A DNA stretch of 64,000 nt from Vibrio alfacsensis (GCF_003544875.1 NZ_CP032093.1:2108001-2172000), one strand, 5' to 3'. Counted from the first letter of the stretch, positions 37,559 to 51,740 are shown. Notes: a model not told the origin generated them from the sequence alone. Translations and numbers: made by a program.

Positions 37559-39522
37559 TTACGATGATTTTCGACTGGCACTACTGGGCTTTGCCCCGCC
37601 GCTCTTAGAATAGTTTCTCTTTTTCCGTTTAAAGGCAGGCCGTTCCACTTTTGGCAAATGACGTAGCGATTCAGGAATGGGACCAGACTTGACCTCGCCC
37701 ATCAAACGGTCAATACGTTGTTCTAATGCAAGCATAAATGGCTGATATGCTTGATTTCGCTCTGCCATTCCTTGCAGTTGGTGCTCCCAATTTGCCGTCA
37801 TATCAGGATAAGTCGCATCCATAGGCAGCGCATGAATGAGGCCTCTGCCCGCTTGTGAACTAAGAATCGATTTACCCTGACGAGTTAATAATTGACGTTT
37901 AAACAAGGTATCCAAAATACCCGCGCGTGTTGCCTCTGTACCAAGACCATCCGTTTCACGTAGAATTTTTTTCAATTCTTTATCGGCCACATAACGCGCA
38001 ATACCTGTCATTGCTTGTAATAATGTTGCTTCAGTAAAATGCTTTGGTGGCTCTGTTTTACGATCGTTAATTTCACCTTCGCGACAAGTCAGTATCGTCC
38101 CTTTTGCTAACGGAGGCACTGCATCAATCCCATCGTCCTCTTTATCGGTTTTTCCCATTAAAGATTTCCAACCCGGCGTCACCAACTGACGACCTTTCGC
38201 AATAAATGTCCCACCCGCAATATCAAATACCAGTTTAGCCTCTGCATACACAGCAGCAGGGTAAAATTGCATTAAGTACTGACGAGCAATCAACTGATAC
38301 ACTTTCATCTCATTGCCGGATAACGCATTCACATTAGCTTGCTTTGGCGTTGGGATAATCGCATGGTGAGCATCGACTTTTTTGTCATTCCACGCTTTAG
38401 ATTTGATAGACAAATCGGCCCCTTTTACGGCAGATTGGAGCTCTTTTGCATTATTGGCGATAGCAGAAGTCACCGACCCCGCTTGAGCATAATGTTCTAA
38501 CGGCAAGTATCGGCAATCTGAACGAGGGTAAGTGATCAACTTATGCTTTTCATACAGAGCCTGACAGGTATCGAGTACTTGTTGGGCGCTCATGCCGTAA
38601 CGTTTTGCGGCATCAATTTGCAGGGCAGATAACGAATAAGGCAATGGCGCAGACTGCTTGGTTTGCTTTTGCTCTGATTCCGTCACTGTAGCAGGTTGAT
38701 TCGCAATACGGTTAGCCACGTTCTCCACCAGTTTTCGATTGAGTATTCTTCCCTCTTCGTCTTGCCAAGGCTTACATGCATCACTTGGCTTCCAACGAGC
38801 ACGAATATCAAACGACCCATTGTGGTCTTGATAAGGAATTAAAGCATGCAAAGTGAAATAGTCTTTGGGAATGAAGTTTTCAATTTCTTCATCACGCCGA
38901 ACCACTAAGCCAAGCACCGGCGTTTGAACTCGTCCTACCGACAACACACCTTGATATCCCGCCTTTTGCCCAAGCAATGTGTAAGCACGGGACATATTCA
39001 TGCCATAGAGCCAATCGGCACGAGAACGAGCAAGAGCAGAAACAGACAGTGGAATAAAATCTCGGTTGCTGCGCATGGAGCTCAATGCACGCTTAACTGC
39101 GGGTAAGTTTAAGTCTGAGATGAGCAGACGTTGCGCCGCCGCTTTTTTGGTTTTCGACAGTTTGCAATAGTCCAAAACCTCATCCACCAGCAATTGCCCC
39201 TCCCGGTCAGGGTCTCCGGCGTGGATCACTTCGGTTGCTTCTTTAAGGAGCTTTCGGATCACCGTGAGCTGTTTACTCGCACTTTTCTCGGTCTTAATTG
39301 CCATTGCTGTGGAACGATCGGCAAATCTGCCATGTTCCATTTTTTATAACGATCATCATAGGCATCAGGTTCAACTTGTTCTAACAAATGCCCGATACAC
39401 CAAGTAACCACATCACCATTGCCACAGCGAATAAAGCCTTGATCTTTCTTTTGAGGATTTGGCAGTGCCGCCGCAATCGCGCGACCTAAACTTGGTTTTT
39501 CAGCAATAAAGAGACGAGACAT
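37559..39522 (-). CDS. topB: DNA topoisomerase III, frameshifted in this sequence
   Basis: Type IA topoisomerase that decatenates DNA with RecQ. The N-terminus [20 protein letters not shown] carries the Toprim glutamate. The downstream frame has [19 protein letters not shown] (Toprim DxD), the active-site tyrosine region [15 protein letters not shown], and a basic C-terminus. The first about 81 codons and the rest are in different frames because an A-run is one base short (T4 at 39283-39286). Restoring it gives [17 protein letters not shown], which aligns gap-free with E. coli TopB. The corrected length is about 654 residues. In E. coli selD lies between topB and ydjA; here it is absent. Confidence 0.93.
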
Positions 39523-39624
39523 AAGATTTGATAAATCATAAAAATTAGGGCCACATTATCTAATGTCGCCCTAACAAATCAAGAAAAACTGTACAGATAA
39601 CCAGTAAACAATGAACGAAATGGA

Positions 39625-40173
39625 TTATAAAAACTCAACAAACTTAGAGAGTTCACGCTCTGGCACTTTCATTGCAGTACAGCCTGGCGTCCCTAAATAA
39701 AGAAAGCCGACAATTTGATCATCGCCTTTCAGTCCAAAAGCTTGGTGCACTTCTGGATGGAACATCCACTTCCCGGAACGCCAAAAACCTTGGAAACCTT
39801 GAGCAACGGCTGCCATTTGCATTGCTTGCGCAGCGCACCCAGCGGATAAATATTGTTCTAGAGCGGGTACTTTTTCATGCTCGGTAACTTTGGCAATCAC
39901 GGTGATCACCATAGGTGCACGAAATGGGGCATTTTTCACTTTTTCAATCACAGCGTCATCACTGTTTTCCGCTTCCGCCGCGTTAACTAAGATATCAGAG
40001 AGCTTCTTTAAGCTTTCACCTTGAGCGATAACAAAACGCCAAGGCGTGAGAGCCCCATGGTCTGGCGCGCGTAAGCCCGCTCGAATAATATTCTCTAACG
40101 CTTTCCCCTCAGGTGCAGGGGCAGACAATTTAGCGATAGAACGACGGTTAAGCAAAAGCTCCAGAGCATCCAT
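39625..40173 (-). CDS. ydjA: Nitroreductase-family protein YdjA
   Basis: FMN-dependent NAD(P)H oxidoreductase of the nitroreductase fold, 182 residues. MDALELLLNRRSIAKL, RAPDHGALTPWRF and GFLYLGTPGC match E. coli YdjA. The physiological substrate is unknown. I chose the ATG at 40173 because it reproduces the family N-terminus; a start nine codons upstream is possible. It lies upstream of topB on the same strand. Confidence 0.9.
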   Translation of the reverse strand: MDALELLLNRRSIAKLSAPAPEGKALENIIRAGLRAPDHGALTPWRFVIAQGESLKKLSDILVNAAEAENSDDAVIEKVKNAPFRAPMVITVIAKVTEHEKVPALEQYLSAGCAAQAMQMAAVAQGFQGFWRSGKWMFHPEVHQAFGLKGDDQIVGFLYLGTPGCTAMKVPERELSKFVEFL

Positions 40174-40274
40174 GAACAAATCCTTATACAGCAAAAGCAT
40201 GATTATTGGTTAACTTTAGCATAATCCAAAATACGAATAACTACTTATTTCTTAAGGCATTAAACATAAGAATA

Positions 40275-40300
40275 AAAGGCCACACGCAATGTACGGCCTC
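40275..40300 (-). terminator. Terminator after fadH
   Basis: GGCCGTAC ATTGC GTGTGGCC stem (two wobble pairs) followed by TTTTATT on the minus strand. Confidence 0.7.
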
Positions 40301-40354
40301 TCAAAGTACAGCCTAGAGCTTATGAAAACACTAGGACTAGTGAAAACGGCTTTA

Positions 40355-42370
<2,016 letters not shown>

Positions 42371-42591
42371 TCAGCATCCATTTTTATTTTTGTGGTCTGA
42401 CCAGAGTACGTCTGAGTCATCAAAAAATCAAACAGGTGTTTACAATTTTGTAACACCGATCAATCTCAATCGAAAATATGCCAATTATCGGTTGGGCGTG
42501 ATAAGCTAAAAATTGTTATCTTTTGAGATCTTAGAGATAAGAACCCATACTTTATAGGATTAGGGAAAGACTATCTCATTTTGGAGACAAG

Positions 42592-44441
42592 ATGAAAAAC
42601 TCATCAAATTTATTGGTCTGATATTTAAAGGGATTTGGAAAACAATCACTTTTGTTAGGCTGGCATTGGCAAACCTGATCTTTTTGGTGCTTATCGCCGT
42701 TGTTTACCTAGCCTTTACCTACTCAGGTGACGGCCTCCCTGTTGTCGAGAAAGAGTCCGCGTTGGTCATGAATTTATCTGGCCCTATAGTGGAACAGCGT
42801 CGTTACGTGAACCCATTAGATTCAGTCGCTGGGTCCATGTTGGGTAATGAACTTCCGAAAGAGAACGTTCTTTTTGACGTCGTCGATACCATTCGCCACG
42901 CGAAAGATGACCCGAAAGTGTCCGGCCTTGTACTTGCTCTTAGAGATTTACCAGAAACGAACCTAACTAAATTACGCTATATCGCCAAAGCATTAAATGA
43001 ATTCAAGTCGTCAGGCAAACCTATTTATGCGGTCGGTGACATTTACAACCAAAGCCAGTATTACCTTGCCAGTTACGCTGACAAAGTATACCTAGCGCCT
43101 GATGGTGGTGTGTTGATTAAGGGCTACAGCTCTTACTCTATGTACTATAAAACGCTGCTAGAAAAGTTAGACGTTTCTACCCATGTTTTCCGCGTAGGTA
43201 CTTACAAATCAGCGATTGAACCATTCATTCGTGACGATATGTCTGATGCCGCAAAAGAATCAGCAACGCGTTGGATCACTCAACTTTGGAGTGCATACGT
43301 TGATGACGTCGCAAATAACCGCGACATCAACGCTAAAGTACTGAATCCAACCATGGATGAGCTACTCGCAGAGATGAAATCTGTTGATGGCGACATCGCT
43401 CAGTTAGCGGTCAAGCTTGGTCTTGTCGATGAGTTAGCAACCCGTCAACAAATCCGCGGCTTGTTTGCGAAAGAGTTCGGCAGTGATGGTAAAGACAGCT
43501 ATAACGCAATAGGTTACTACGATTACCTCGCCACCATTCGCCCAAATTTCAATGTTGCTAACGATGACATCGCAGTTGTGGTCGCAAGTGGCACCATCAT
43601 GGATGGTCAACAACCTCGCGGCACGATCGGCGGTGATACGGTTGCAAGCCTGCTTCGTCAAGCTCGTAATGACGACAAAGTCAAAGCCGTCGTGTTACGT
43701 GTTGATAGCCCAGGGGGCAGCGCATTTGCCTCTGAAGTGATCCGAAATGAAGTTGAAGCGATTAAAGCCGCGGGTAAACCTGTTGTGGTTTCGATGTCGA
43801 GCTTAGCTGCCTCTGGTGGCTACTGGATCTCGATGAGTGCAGACAAAATTGTGGCACAACCTACCACGCTGACAGGTTCCATTGGTATTTTTAGTGTCAT
43901 TACGACATTTGAAAAAGGCTTTAGTAAGCTAGGGATCAATACGGATGGTGTGGGCACTTCGCCTTTCTCTGGTGAGGGCATTACAACGGGTCTTTCTGAG
44001 GGCGCGTCACAAGCATTCCAACTTGGTATTGAGCACGGCTATAAGCGTTTTATCTCACTGGTTGGAGAAAACCGTGGAATGAAACTCGATCAAGTTGATG
44101 ATATTGCACAGGGCCGCGTTTGGACCGGACAAGATGCGCAGTCGTTCGGACTGGTTGATCAAATGGGTGACTTTGATGATGCAGTGAAGTTAGCTGCTGA
44201 ACTTGCAAACGTAACGGACTACAACATCTATTGGGTTGAAGAGCCACTTTCACCATCAGAGCAATTTATTCAAGAGCTCATGAATCAAGTTAAAGTCTCT
44301 CTTGGTATTGATGCGACAAGCTTACTGCCAAAAAGTCTCCAACCTGTCGCAAAACAGTTGGAAGCCGATGCAAGTATGCTGCAAAGCTTCAATGATCCAA
44401 AAGGCTATTACGCTTTTTGTCTAAATTGCCAAATGCAATAG
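42592..44441 (+). CDS. sppA: Signal peptide peptidase SppA (67K type), frameshifted at its start
   Basis: Inner-membrane S49 serine protease that degrades cleaved signal peptides. A membrane helix (ALANLIFLVLIAVVYLAFTY) is followed by two S49 repeats. The catalytic lysine lies in VGTYKSAIEPF and the serine in SLAASGGYWIS. The ATG at 42592 follows GGAGACAAG. The A-run after it (42595-42599) must be six rather than five bases to give MKKLIKFIGLIFKGIWKTIT joined to the rest. Without it, only a version lacking the N-terminal basic segment, starting at a TTG at 42666, can be read. The corrected length is about 616 residues, as in E. coli. Confidence 0.93.
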
Positions 44442-44456
44442 CGGGACTTAACAGAT

Positions 44457-44493
44457 GAAAAGGGGCGTCTCTGTGCGAGATGCCCCTTTTTAT
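44457..44493 (+). terminator. Terminator after sppA
   Basis: AAAAGGGGCGTCTC / GAGATGCCCCTTTTT stem with T-run. Confidence 0.88.
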
Positions 44494-44553
44494 TAGGTGT
44501 CATTTCGCTATAATCCCCGCCACTGTTCCCCTACATGAAAATAAAGTAGAACG

Positions 44554-45567
44554 ATGACTAGAAAACATATCTACATCGCTTACACCGGTGGCACCATCGG
44601 TATGCAGAAATCCGACCATGGCTACGTCCCTGTCGCTGGCTTTATGGAAAAACAATTAGCAAGCATGCCTGAGTTTCACCGTGCTGAAATGCCGGAATAC
44701 ACCATTCATGAGTACGAGCCACTTATCGACTCATCCGATATGACGCCAGCCGACTGGCAACAGATCGCAGATGATATTCGTGATAACTACGATAACTACG
44801 ATGGGTTCGTGATCCTGCATGGCACAGATACTATGGCATACACAGCCTCTGCCTTGTCTTTCATGTTAGAGAACCTTGGCAAACCTGTTATCGTGACTGG
44901 ATCACAAATTCCTTTGGCGGAATTGCGCTCTGATGGCCAAGCAAACTTGCTCAATGCGCTGCACATTGCCGCAAATTATCCGATCAATGAAGTGACGCTG
45001 TTTTTCAACAATCAATTAATGCGCGGTAATCGCAGTACGAAATCTCATGCTGATGGTTTCAACGCCTTTACATCACCAAACCTACCTCCTCTTTTAGAAG
45101 CGGGCATCAACATCCAAATCAGCAATAATGTTGCGGTAGGAACAAAGCCAGATGGTGAATTCAAAGTACACAACATCACACCGCAACCTATCGGTGTCAT
45201 TACTATGTACCCTGGCATCTCTCATGAGGTCATTCGCAACACACTTCGTCAACCTGTGAATGCGATGATCTTACTGACTTTTGGTGTGGGTAACGCTCCG
45301 CAAAATCCTGAATTGCTTGGTCATCTAAAAGAGGCCTCTGAGCGTGGGGTTATCGTGGTCAATCTAACGCAATGTTTAGCGGGAAAAGTGAACATGGGTG
45401 GCTATGCCACAGGTTGTGCGCTGGCAGACTCTGGCGTGATCAGCGGCTTTGACATGACACCAGAAGCTGCACTAGCAAAACTGCATTATCTGCTTAGCCA
45501 AAACCTGTCCTACGAAGAAATCAAAGACAGAATGCAGCAAGTGTTGCGTGGCGAGATGAGCTTGTAA
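44554..45567 (+). CDS. ansA: Cytoplasmic L-asparaginase I
   Basis: Hydrolyses asparagine to aspartate and ammonia. The 337 residues carry the two threonine signatures of the family, YTGGTIGMQ near the start and VILHGTDTMAYTASAL. They also carry the third catalytic region ELRSDGQANLLNA and no signal peptide, which marks the cytoplasmic type I. The sppA-ansA neighbourhood is conserved with E. coli. Confidence 0.95.
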   Translation: MTRKHIYIAYTGGTIGMQKSDHGYVPVAGFMEKQLASMPEFHRAEMPEYTIHEYEPLIDSSDMTPADWQQIADDIRDNYDNYDGFVILHGTDTMAYTASALSFMLENLGKPVIVTGSQIPLAELRSDGQANLLNALHIAANYPINEVTLFFNNQLMRGNRSTKSHADGFNAFTSPNLPPLLEAGINIQISNNVAVGTKPDGEFKVHNITPQPIGVITMYPGISHEVIRNTLRQPVNAMILLTFGVGNAPQNPELLGHLKEASERGVIVVNLTQCLAGKVNMGGYATGCALADSGVISGFDMTPEAALAKLHYLLSQNLSYEEIKDRMQQVLRGEMSL

Positions 45568-45571
45568 CAGA

Positions 45572-45597
45572 AAGGCCCAATCCTCGTGATTGGGCCA
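45572..45597. terminator. Terminator after ansA
   Basis: GGCCCAATC CTCGT GATTGGGCC stem between convergent ansA and yeaC. Tail is weak. Confidence 0.75.
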
Positions 45598-45621
45598 ACC
45601 TTTCCATAATGTCAGTGATGA

Positions 45622-45906
45622 TCAGGTAAGGTTTGGGTTCACTCGAACGATGTCGTGCTCTTCTTGGCTAAATTGCTTCTTCAATTCTTGCTTGGATTTA
45701 AAACTGATTTCACCACCGGCCGCCACTGTCATGTGTTGGGCTTCCGTATTGTGCTTTGATTGATACAACATCACAGCTTGCATACATGAATCTCGCTGCT
45801 CCTTAGAAAGTGTTGTACCCTCAGGCCATCTTCCTGTTTCCACGGCGTAAACTAATCGGTCATAGACTTCTGGCGTGATCGCTTTTAATAATTGTTCAGT
45901 GTCCAT
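45622..45906 (-). CDS. yeaC: YeaC-family protein (DUF1315)
   Basis: A 94-residue helical protein of unknown function. MDTEQLLKAITPEVYDRLVY and CMQAVMLYQSKHN follow E. coli YeaC closely. In E. coli it sits next to msrB and gapA; here it is about 1 kb from msrB with one lipoprotein gene between. Confidence 0.9.
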   Translation of the reverse strand: MDTEQLLKAITPEVYDRLVYAVETGRWPEGTTLSKEQRDSCMQAVMLYQSKHNTEAQHMTVAAGGEISFKSKQELKKQFSQEEHDIVRVNPNLT

Positions 45907-46007
45907 AATGTACCTTCTTATTACATTCTATTCACAGAACATAGCGACTTAGTAAACAGAGTCAAGAATACAGAAATGAATTGGTGTAACGGATCACAAG
46001 CGAAACC

Positions 46008-46829
46008 ATGAAATATACATACTGGGTACTAGCAAGCCTCGCAGCATTGACGTTAACGGGCTGCTTAGAGGGAAACATCACAACAGAAGAGTTGTGCCAA
46101 AAACACCCTAAGCTAAAGTGCGAGCAATTGAACATGGACGACGGGCAATGCCGCATACCAAGAACGAATCTTGTTTGGCATCGGTTTGAATTACTTAAAT
46201 CACCAACCGAGGCGAACAAAGTCACTGAGTATGGTCTCGTTGCCGAATATCGAAAGTGTTTAGAGCTCGCTTCACAGATATCACCCATCGATCAAAGCGA
46301 ACTAAAAAGAAAACGTTTTGAGTCTTTGGTGAACAGTATTGATGAACTGGATCTCATCGTTGCCGAACTGCAAGGGTCGGATGATCCCGCGACCTTATAC
46401 TTTTTATGGACGCAAACTGGTGATGAGCAAGCTCGTCGACAGTTTCTTCAAAAAGAGGGCAAACCAGAACTCAATACGCCAGAAATGCAGTATGCCCTAG
46501 CGACGTTCTATACTGGTCGAGATCCACAAAAAACATTGGTTTTATTAAATAACGCATTGTCGATGTCAAACGAAACCAATGTTAATCCAGTGATACTTAA
46601 ATCGATGGCGAGCATTAATCAGGGACTTGGCAATAAAGAACGCGCGTACATTTGGGCAATGGTAGCTAAGCGATTTGATGTACCACTTGCTGATGAATCG
46701 GCGTTAAAACGAATGTATAACTTCGCCGATCCAGAAAAATACGATGAGTTAGATGATCTCGCGAAGTCACTCACCAAATCGATAAAAGCAGGCACCTATT
46801 CGTCGAGCATGCTTCCAACGCCGCAATAA
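46008..46829 (+). CDS. Predicted lipoprotein (DUF2989-like)
   Basis: A 273-residue protein with a lipoprotein signal peptide (LASLAALTLTGC|LEGN) and a helical, TPR-like C-terminal half (PEMQYALATFYTGRDPQKTL, GNKERAYIWAMVAKRF). I think it belongs to DUF2989, found in Vibrio and Shewanella, but from memory. Cys pairs near the N-terminus may form disulfides. It is divergent from yeaC and convergent with msrB. Confidence 0.78.
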   Translation: MKYTYWVLASLAALTLTGCLEGNITTEELCQKHPKLKCEQLNMDDGQCRIPRTNLVWHRFELLKSPTEANKVTEYGLVAEYRKCLELASQISPIDQSELKRKRFESLVNSIDELDLIVAELQGSDDPATLYFLWTQTGDEQARRQFLQKEGKPELNTPEMQYALATFYTGRDPQKTLVLLNNALSMSNETNVNPVILKSMASINQGLGNKERAYIWAMVAKRFDVPLADESALKRMYNFADPEKYDELDDLAKSLTKSIKAGTYSSSMLPTPQ

Positions 46830-46867
46830 AAAATCGGTTCCTATAAAAAACACACTGCAATACAAAT

Positions 46868-46900
46868 TAAGAAACTCCCACAAATGTTGGGAGTTTCTTG
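46868..46900. terminator. Bidirectional terminator
   Basis: AAGAAACTCCCA CAAATG TTGGGAGTTTCTT between the convergent lipoprotein and msrB genes. Confidence 0.85.
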
Positions 46901-46979
46901 TCATTCAGCCCTTTCATATTGATGATTAATGGGATACATCGGTTGAAAGGATGAAACATTCTTTGTTCAAATATCACAC

Positions 46980-47390
46980 TTATTGGTCTGATTTGTTGAA
47001 AATTAACGACACCGAATTCACACAGTAACGTTCACCTGTCGTTTGTGGGCCATCTTCAAAAACGTGACCTAAATGACTGTCACAGGCTGCACATCGAATC
47101 TCAGTTCTTACCATTCCGTGACTTAAATCCTTTATATAATGAACCGCATCGTCATTAATAGGCGCATCGAAACTCGGCCAACCACAGCCAGAGTCATACT
47201 TGTTCTCCGAGACAAACAGAGGCGAGCCGCAGCATGTGCATGCATATACCCCTGTCTCTTTATTATGCAGTAGTTTGCCTGTAAATGGCGGCTCTGTACC
47301 TTGCTCTCTACAGACTCGAAACTCTTCATCTGATAGCTGCTCACGCCACTGTTTATCAGACTTCGTCACTTTTATTCCGCGTTGTTTCAT
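46980..47390 (-). CDS. msrB: Peptide-methionine (R)-S-oxide reductase
   Basis: Repairs methionine-R-sulfoxide in proteins. The 136 residues hold two structural zinc CxxC pairs (CTCCGSPLF and [10 protein letters not shown]) and the catalytic cysteine in [11 protein letters not shown]. Also conserved are [10 protein letters not shown] and [13 protein letters not shown]. Divergent from gapA, the conserved arrangement in gammaproteobacteria. Confidence 0.95.
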   Translation of the reverse strand: MKQRGIKVTKSDKQWREQLSDEEFRVCREQGTEPPFTGKLLHNKETGVYACTCCGSPLFVSENKYDSGCGWPSFDAPINDDAVHYIKDLSHGMVRTEIRCAACDSHLGHVFEDGPQTTGERYCVNSVSLIFNKSDQ

Positions 47391-48721
<1,331 letters not shown>

Positions 48722-48778
48722 TTACTACTTAGCTAACTAGCGTTAGTAAAGCTTGTGTTTGATACATAAGATTTAGAT

Positions 48779-48807
48779 AAAAGGCGACTGAATAGTCGCC
48801 TTTTTTG
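48779..48807 (+). terminator. Terminator after gapA
   Basis: AAGGCGACT GAAT AGTCGCCTT with T6. Confidence 0.9.
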
Positions 48808-48855
48808 TATCTGAAATTTGAGGGAGCTAACCTCCCCCAGCATAGGAAACGACTC

Positions 48856-49740
48856 ATGGAATTAAAAACTCTCCCTACGTTAGCGGTTCTATCAGACAAC
48901 GTGACGATCGTCGAAATCGATCAGGTAAAGGTCGTTCGTGTGATTCACGAAAAGGCAACCGCAGGCATTGCACTGCATGGGGGTCACGTTATTTCTTTTA
49001 CTCCAGAGGGACAAGAAGACCTGATCTGGATGAGCGAAAAAGCGATTTTCGATGGTAAAACAGCCCTTCGTGGGGGCATTCCTGTTTGCTGGCCATGGTT
49101 TGGTCGTATTGCAACCCCTGCTCATGGTTTTGCACGTAGTTCTGAGTGGGAGTTAGTCGAACATCGCGAAAATGATTATGGCGTCATCGTTGAGCTTGCT
49201 CTACTTCCAACAAAAGAGACACTTAGCATTTGGCCTCACATGTTTGATGCTCGCCTAATCGTTGAAGTCAGTGACCAGCTGAAAGTCACCCTGAAAGTCA
49301 CTAACATCGACGAAAAGGCTTGGACATTCTCAGGCGCGCTGCATACGTACCTCAATGTAGGTGATATTCTTCAAGCTCAAACCACAGGGATGGGTCCAGA
49401 ATATATCGATAGCCTAAAAGGCGGCGAAATCTGCCAAGGCGGCGAAGTATTGCAACTCACCGACACCATTGATCGAGTTTACACTCAGCCAGAAGCGCAA
49501 ATTTTGGTGAAAGATCCAGTATTGGCACGAACGCTCAGCGTAGAAAACCAAGGCCACAACTCTGCCGTTTTGTGGAACCCTTGGGGTGAGGGCGCACAAG
49601 GTATGGGTGACATGGCAGACAGTGGTTACGAAACCATGATGTGTGTTGAGTCCAGTGTTCACGCTCCAAGCATCGAGCAAGGCAAAACCCTACAGCCTGG
49701 TGAAAGCCATGAGCTGATCACGACGATTTCAGCACTGTAA
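48856..49740 (+). CDS. yeaD: D-hexose-6-phosphate mutarotase (YeaD)
   Basis: Aldose-1-epimerase-like enzyme that interconverts the alpha and beta anomers of glucose-6-phosphate. The 294 residues contain LHGGHVISFTPEGQEDLIW, GIPVCWPWFG and GFARSSEWELV, with family His and Glu residues (ALHTYLNVGD, CVESS). ATG at 48856 has AGGAAA upstream. It follows gapA, as in E. coli. Confidence 0.92.
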   Translation: MELKTLPTLAVLSDNVTIVEIDQVKVVRVIHEKATAGIALHGGHVISFTPEGQEDLIWMSEKAIFDGKTALRGGIPVCWPWFGRIATPAHGFARSSEWELVEHRENDYGVIVELALLPTKETLSIWPHMFDARLIVEVSDQLKVTLKVTNIDEKAWTFSGALHTYLNVGDILQAQTTGMGPEYIDSLKGGEICQGGEVLQLTDTIDRVYTQPEAQILVKDPVLARTLSVENQGHNSAVLWNPWGEGAQGMGDMADSGYETMMCVESSVHAPSIEQGKTLQPGESHELITTISAL

Positions 49741-49748
49741 TCGCAAAT

Positions 49749-49774
49749 AATGGCCAGGTCGACTGGCCTTTTTT
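49749..49774 (+). terminator. Terminator after yeaD
   Basis: GGCCAG TCGA-containing loop CTGGCC followed by T6. Confidence 0.85.
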
Positions 49775-49836
49775 ATTTCGCCTCTGCATCCCTTTTTGAT
49801 AGAATCTGCCGCCTTACTGTCTGTCCAGAGATCGTC

Positions 49837-50679
49837 ATGAACTATCAATGCCCCCTATGCCATCAGCCTTTAGCACTCACCGCGAAGACGTTTAAGTGTG
49901 AAAACAACCACCAATTTGATTTAGCAAAAGAAGGCTACGTCAATTTGATGCCTGCGCACCATAAACGCTCAAAAGATCCGGGTGATAACAAAGAGATGAT
50001 GCAAGCACGTCGTCGCTTCCTAGAGGGAAACCATTACGATCCAATGCGTCAAGAAGTCGCTCGTCTTTGCACGAAATATACAGAGGGGACTGAACACCAG
50101 CTATTAGACATCGGCTGTGGAGAGGGCTACTACACCAACCAAGTTCATCAATCTTTGCGAGCGCAAAGTGACGATGCATCTGTATACGGTTTGGATATTT
50201 CAAAGATTGCCATTCGTTACGCTTCTAAGCGTTATCCAAATTGTGATTTCAGCGTTGCTTCTAGCCATCGACTTCCATTTTCAGACAACTCGCTAGATGC
50301 CATTTTACGAATTTATGCACCATGTAAAGCCGAAGAGCTACAGCGCGTGATCAAAGACAATGGCGTGATCATTACCGTCACACCTGCTGCGCGTCACCTC
50401 TATCAATTACGCGAACGTATTTACCAAGATGTCCGAATGCACAATGAAGAGCCAGAGGCCATTGAGGGCTTTGAGCTCGAGCATCAACAGCAGCTCAATT
50501 ACGAAATGGCACTCAAAGATGCAACCGCTTTTGATTTACTACAAATGACGCCTTTAGCTTGGAAAGCGAGCGATGAACTCCGCGAAGAATTAAAGTCCAC
50601 TACACTATTTAAGTGTGAGGCAGACTTTATGTTGCGTGTTTACCGTAAAAAATCCGTAAATGTGGTCAATGAAGATTAA
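49837..50679 (+). CDS. rlmA: 23S rRNA (guanine-N1) methyltransferase RlmA
   Basis: SAM-dependent enzyme that methylates G745 of 23S rRNA. The N-terminal zinc finger is CPLCHQPL...FKCENNHQFD (three Cys, one His). Next is the conserved AKEGYVNLMPAHHKRSKDPG and the SAM loop LLDIGCGEGYYT. The 280-residue form beginning MNYQCPLC is chosen; the longer in-frame extension overlaps the yeaD terminator and lacks homology. A Fur box lies immediately after its stop. Confidence 0.92.
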   Translation: MNYQCPLCHQPLALTAKTFKCENNHQFDLAKEGYVNLMPAHHKRSKDPGDNKEMMQARRRFLEGNHYDPMRQEVARLCTKYTEGTEHQLLDIGCGEGYYTNQVHQSLRAQSDDASVYGLDISKIAIRYASKRYPNCDFSVASSHRLPFSDNSLDAILRIYAPCKAEELQRVIKDNGVIITVTPAARHLYQLRERIYQDVRMHNEEPEAIEGFELEHQQQLNYEMALKDATAFDLLQMTPLAWKASDELREELKSTTLFKCEADFMLRVYRKKSVNVVNED

Positions 50680-50686
50680 TTAAACC

Positions 50687-50705
50687 GATAAGCATTCTCA
50701 TTATC
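50687..50705. promoter_or_regulatory. Fur box upstream of chaN
   Basis: On the minus strand GATAATGAGAATGCTTATC matches the 19-bp Fur consensus GATAATGATAATCATTATC at 16 of 19 positions. It is 57 bp before the chaN start. Confidence 0.65.
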
Positions 50706-50761
50706 ATTGATTCATTGCGCAGCCTCCATTAATATCACTAGACATTTTTGGAGGCTTTTCA

Positions 50762-51709
50762 ATGCGCTTTTCTACTCTAGGCTTAATCTTTGCCGGCTTA
50801 CTTACTGGTTGTGCATCAACCCCTTCTTCTCTTCCTAGCGTGGCTTCTTCAGAAGTTGCCAGTTTTTATGATTATCAGCTATATACACCATCCGGCAAGC
50901 CACTTTCCCTTAATTCGTTGACTCCCGAGCTCAAACAAGCCGACGTTATTTTGATCGGTGAATGGCACACTCATGCTGGAATACATCGTTTCCAAACAGA
51001 CATGCTAAAACAGTTAGCTTCTGATGCTCGTCCTGTCGCACTATCTATGGAGCAAATTACACGGAATAAACAATCGGTCGTCGATGCGTACTTAAATGAT
51101 AAGATTGGGGAGCAATATTTCATCAAACAAAGCAATGCTTGGCCAAACTACGAAAGCGATTACCGCCCTCTTGTTGAATTCGCTAAACAAGCAAATATCC
51201 CCGTCATTGCATCTAACGCGCCCAAAGAGATTGTTCGTTGTATTGGTCGTCAGGGAACGGCTTATATAGAAAAACTTAATGCCGAAGAGCGTCGTTTTAT
51301 TGCCGAAGACATTAATACGGGGGAGAGTCCTTACAAAGAGAAGTTCATGGCTTCCATGCATCATGGGAAACCAGAACAAACTGAACGACAGTATGCCGCT
51401 CAAGTGACATGGGATGAAACCATGGCGGACTCTATCGTTACTTTCCTTTCTATGAACCCTGATACACAAGTGGTTCATATCGCGGGTAAATTCCATACGG
51501 AAAATGGGTTGGGAACGGCTGCGTCTATCCTAAATCGAAATCCTAATTTGAACGTCGTCGTCATCACGCCAACGCCAGACGTATCAACGTCAAGTTCAGA
51601 TTACCAACTTAATGTGTTGGCTCCGCCAGTACGCTACGTACAAGATGATCATCGCATGGCTGCTTACAAAGATCTCGCACAACGCAACCACGACCTCCAA
51701 TGTAAATAA
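50762..51709 (+). CDS. ChaN-family heme/iron-regulated lipoprotein
   Basis: A 315-residue lipoprotein (FAGLLTGC|AST) of the ChaN/EreA-like superfamily; Campylobacter ChaN binds stacked hemes at the outer membrane. The signature ILIGEWHTHAGIHRFQ and the late histidine in VVHIAGKFHTENGLG are both present. A Fur box upstream supports a role in iron or heme handling. TGGAGG precedes the ATG. Confidence 0.87.
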   Translation: MRFSTLGLIFAGLLTGCASTPSSLPSVASSEVASFYDYQLYTPSGKPLSLNSLTPELKQADVILIGEWHTHAGIHRFQTDMLKQLASDARPVALSMEQITRNKQSVVDAYLNDKIGEQYFIKQSNAWPNYESDYRPLVEFAKQANIPVIASNAPKEIVRCIGRQGTAYIEKLNAEERRFIAEDINTGESPYKEKFMASMHHGKPEQTERQYAAQVTWDETMADSIVTFLSMNPDTQVVHIAGKFHTENGLGTAASILNRNPNLNVVVITPTPDVSTSSSDYQLNVLAPPVRYVQDDHRMAAYKDLAQRNHDLQCK

Positions 51710-51740
51710 CCAATAAGACTTCATCATTGCCCCTACCCTT

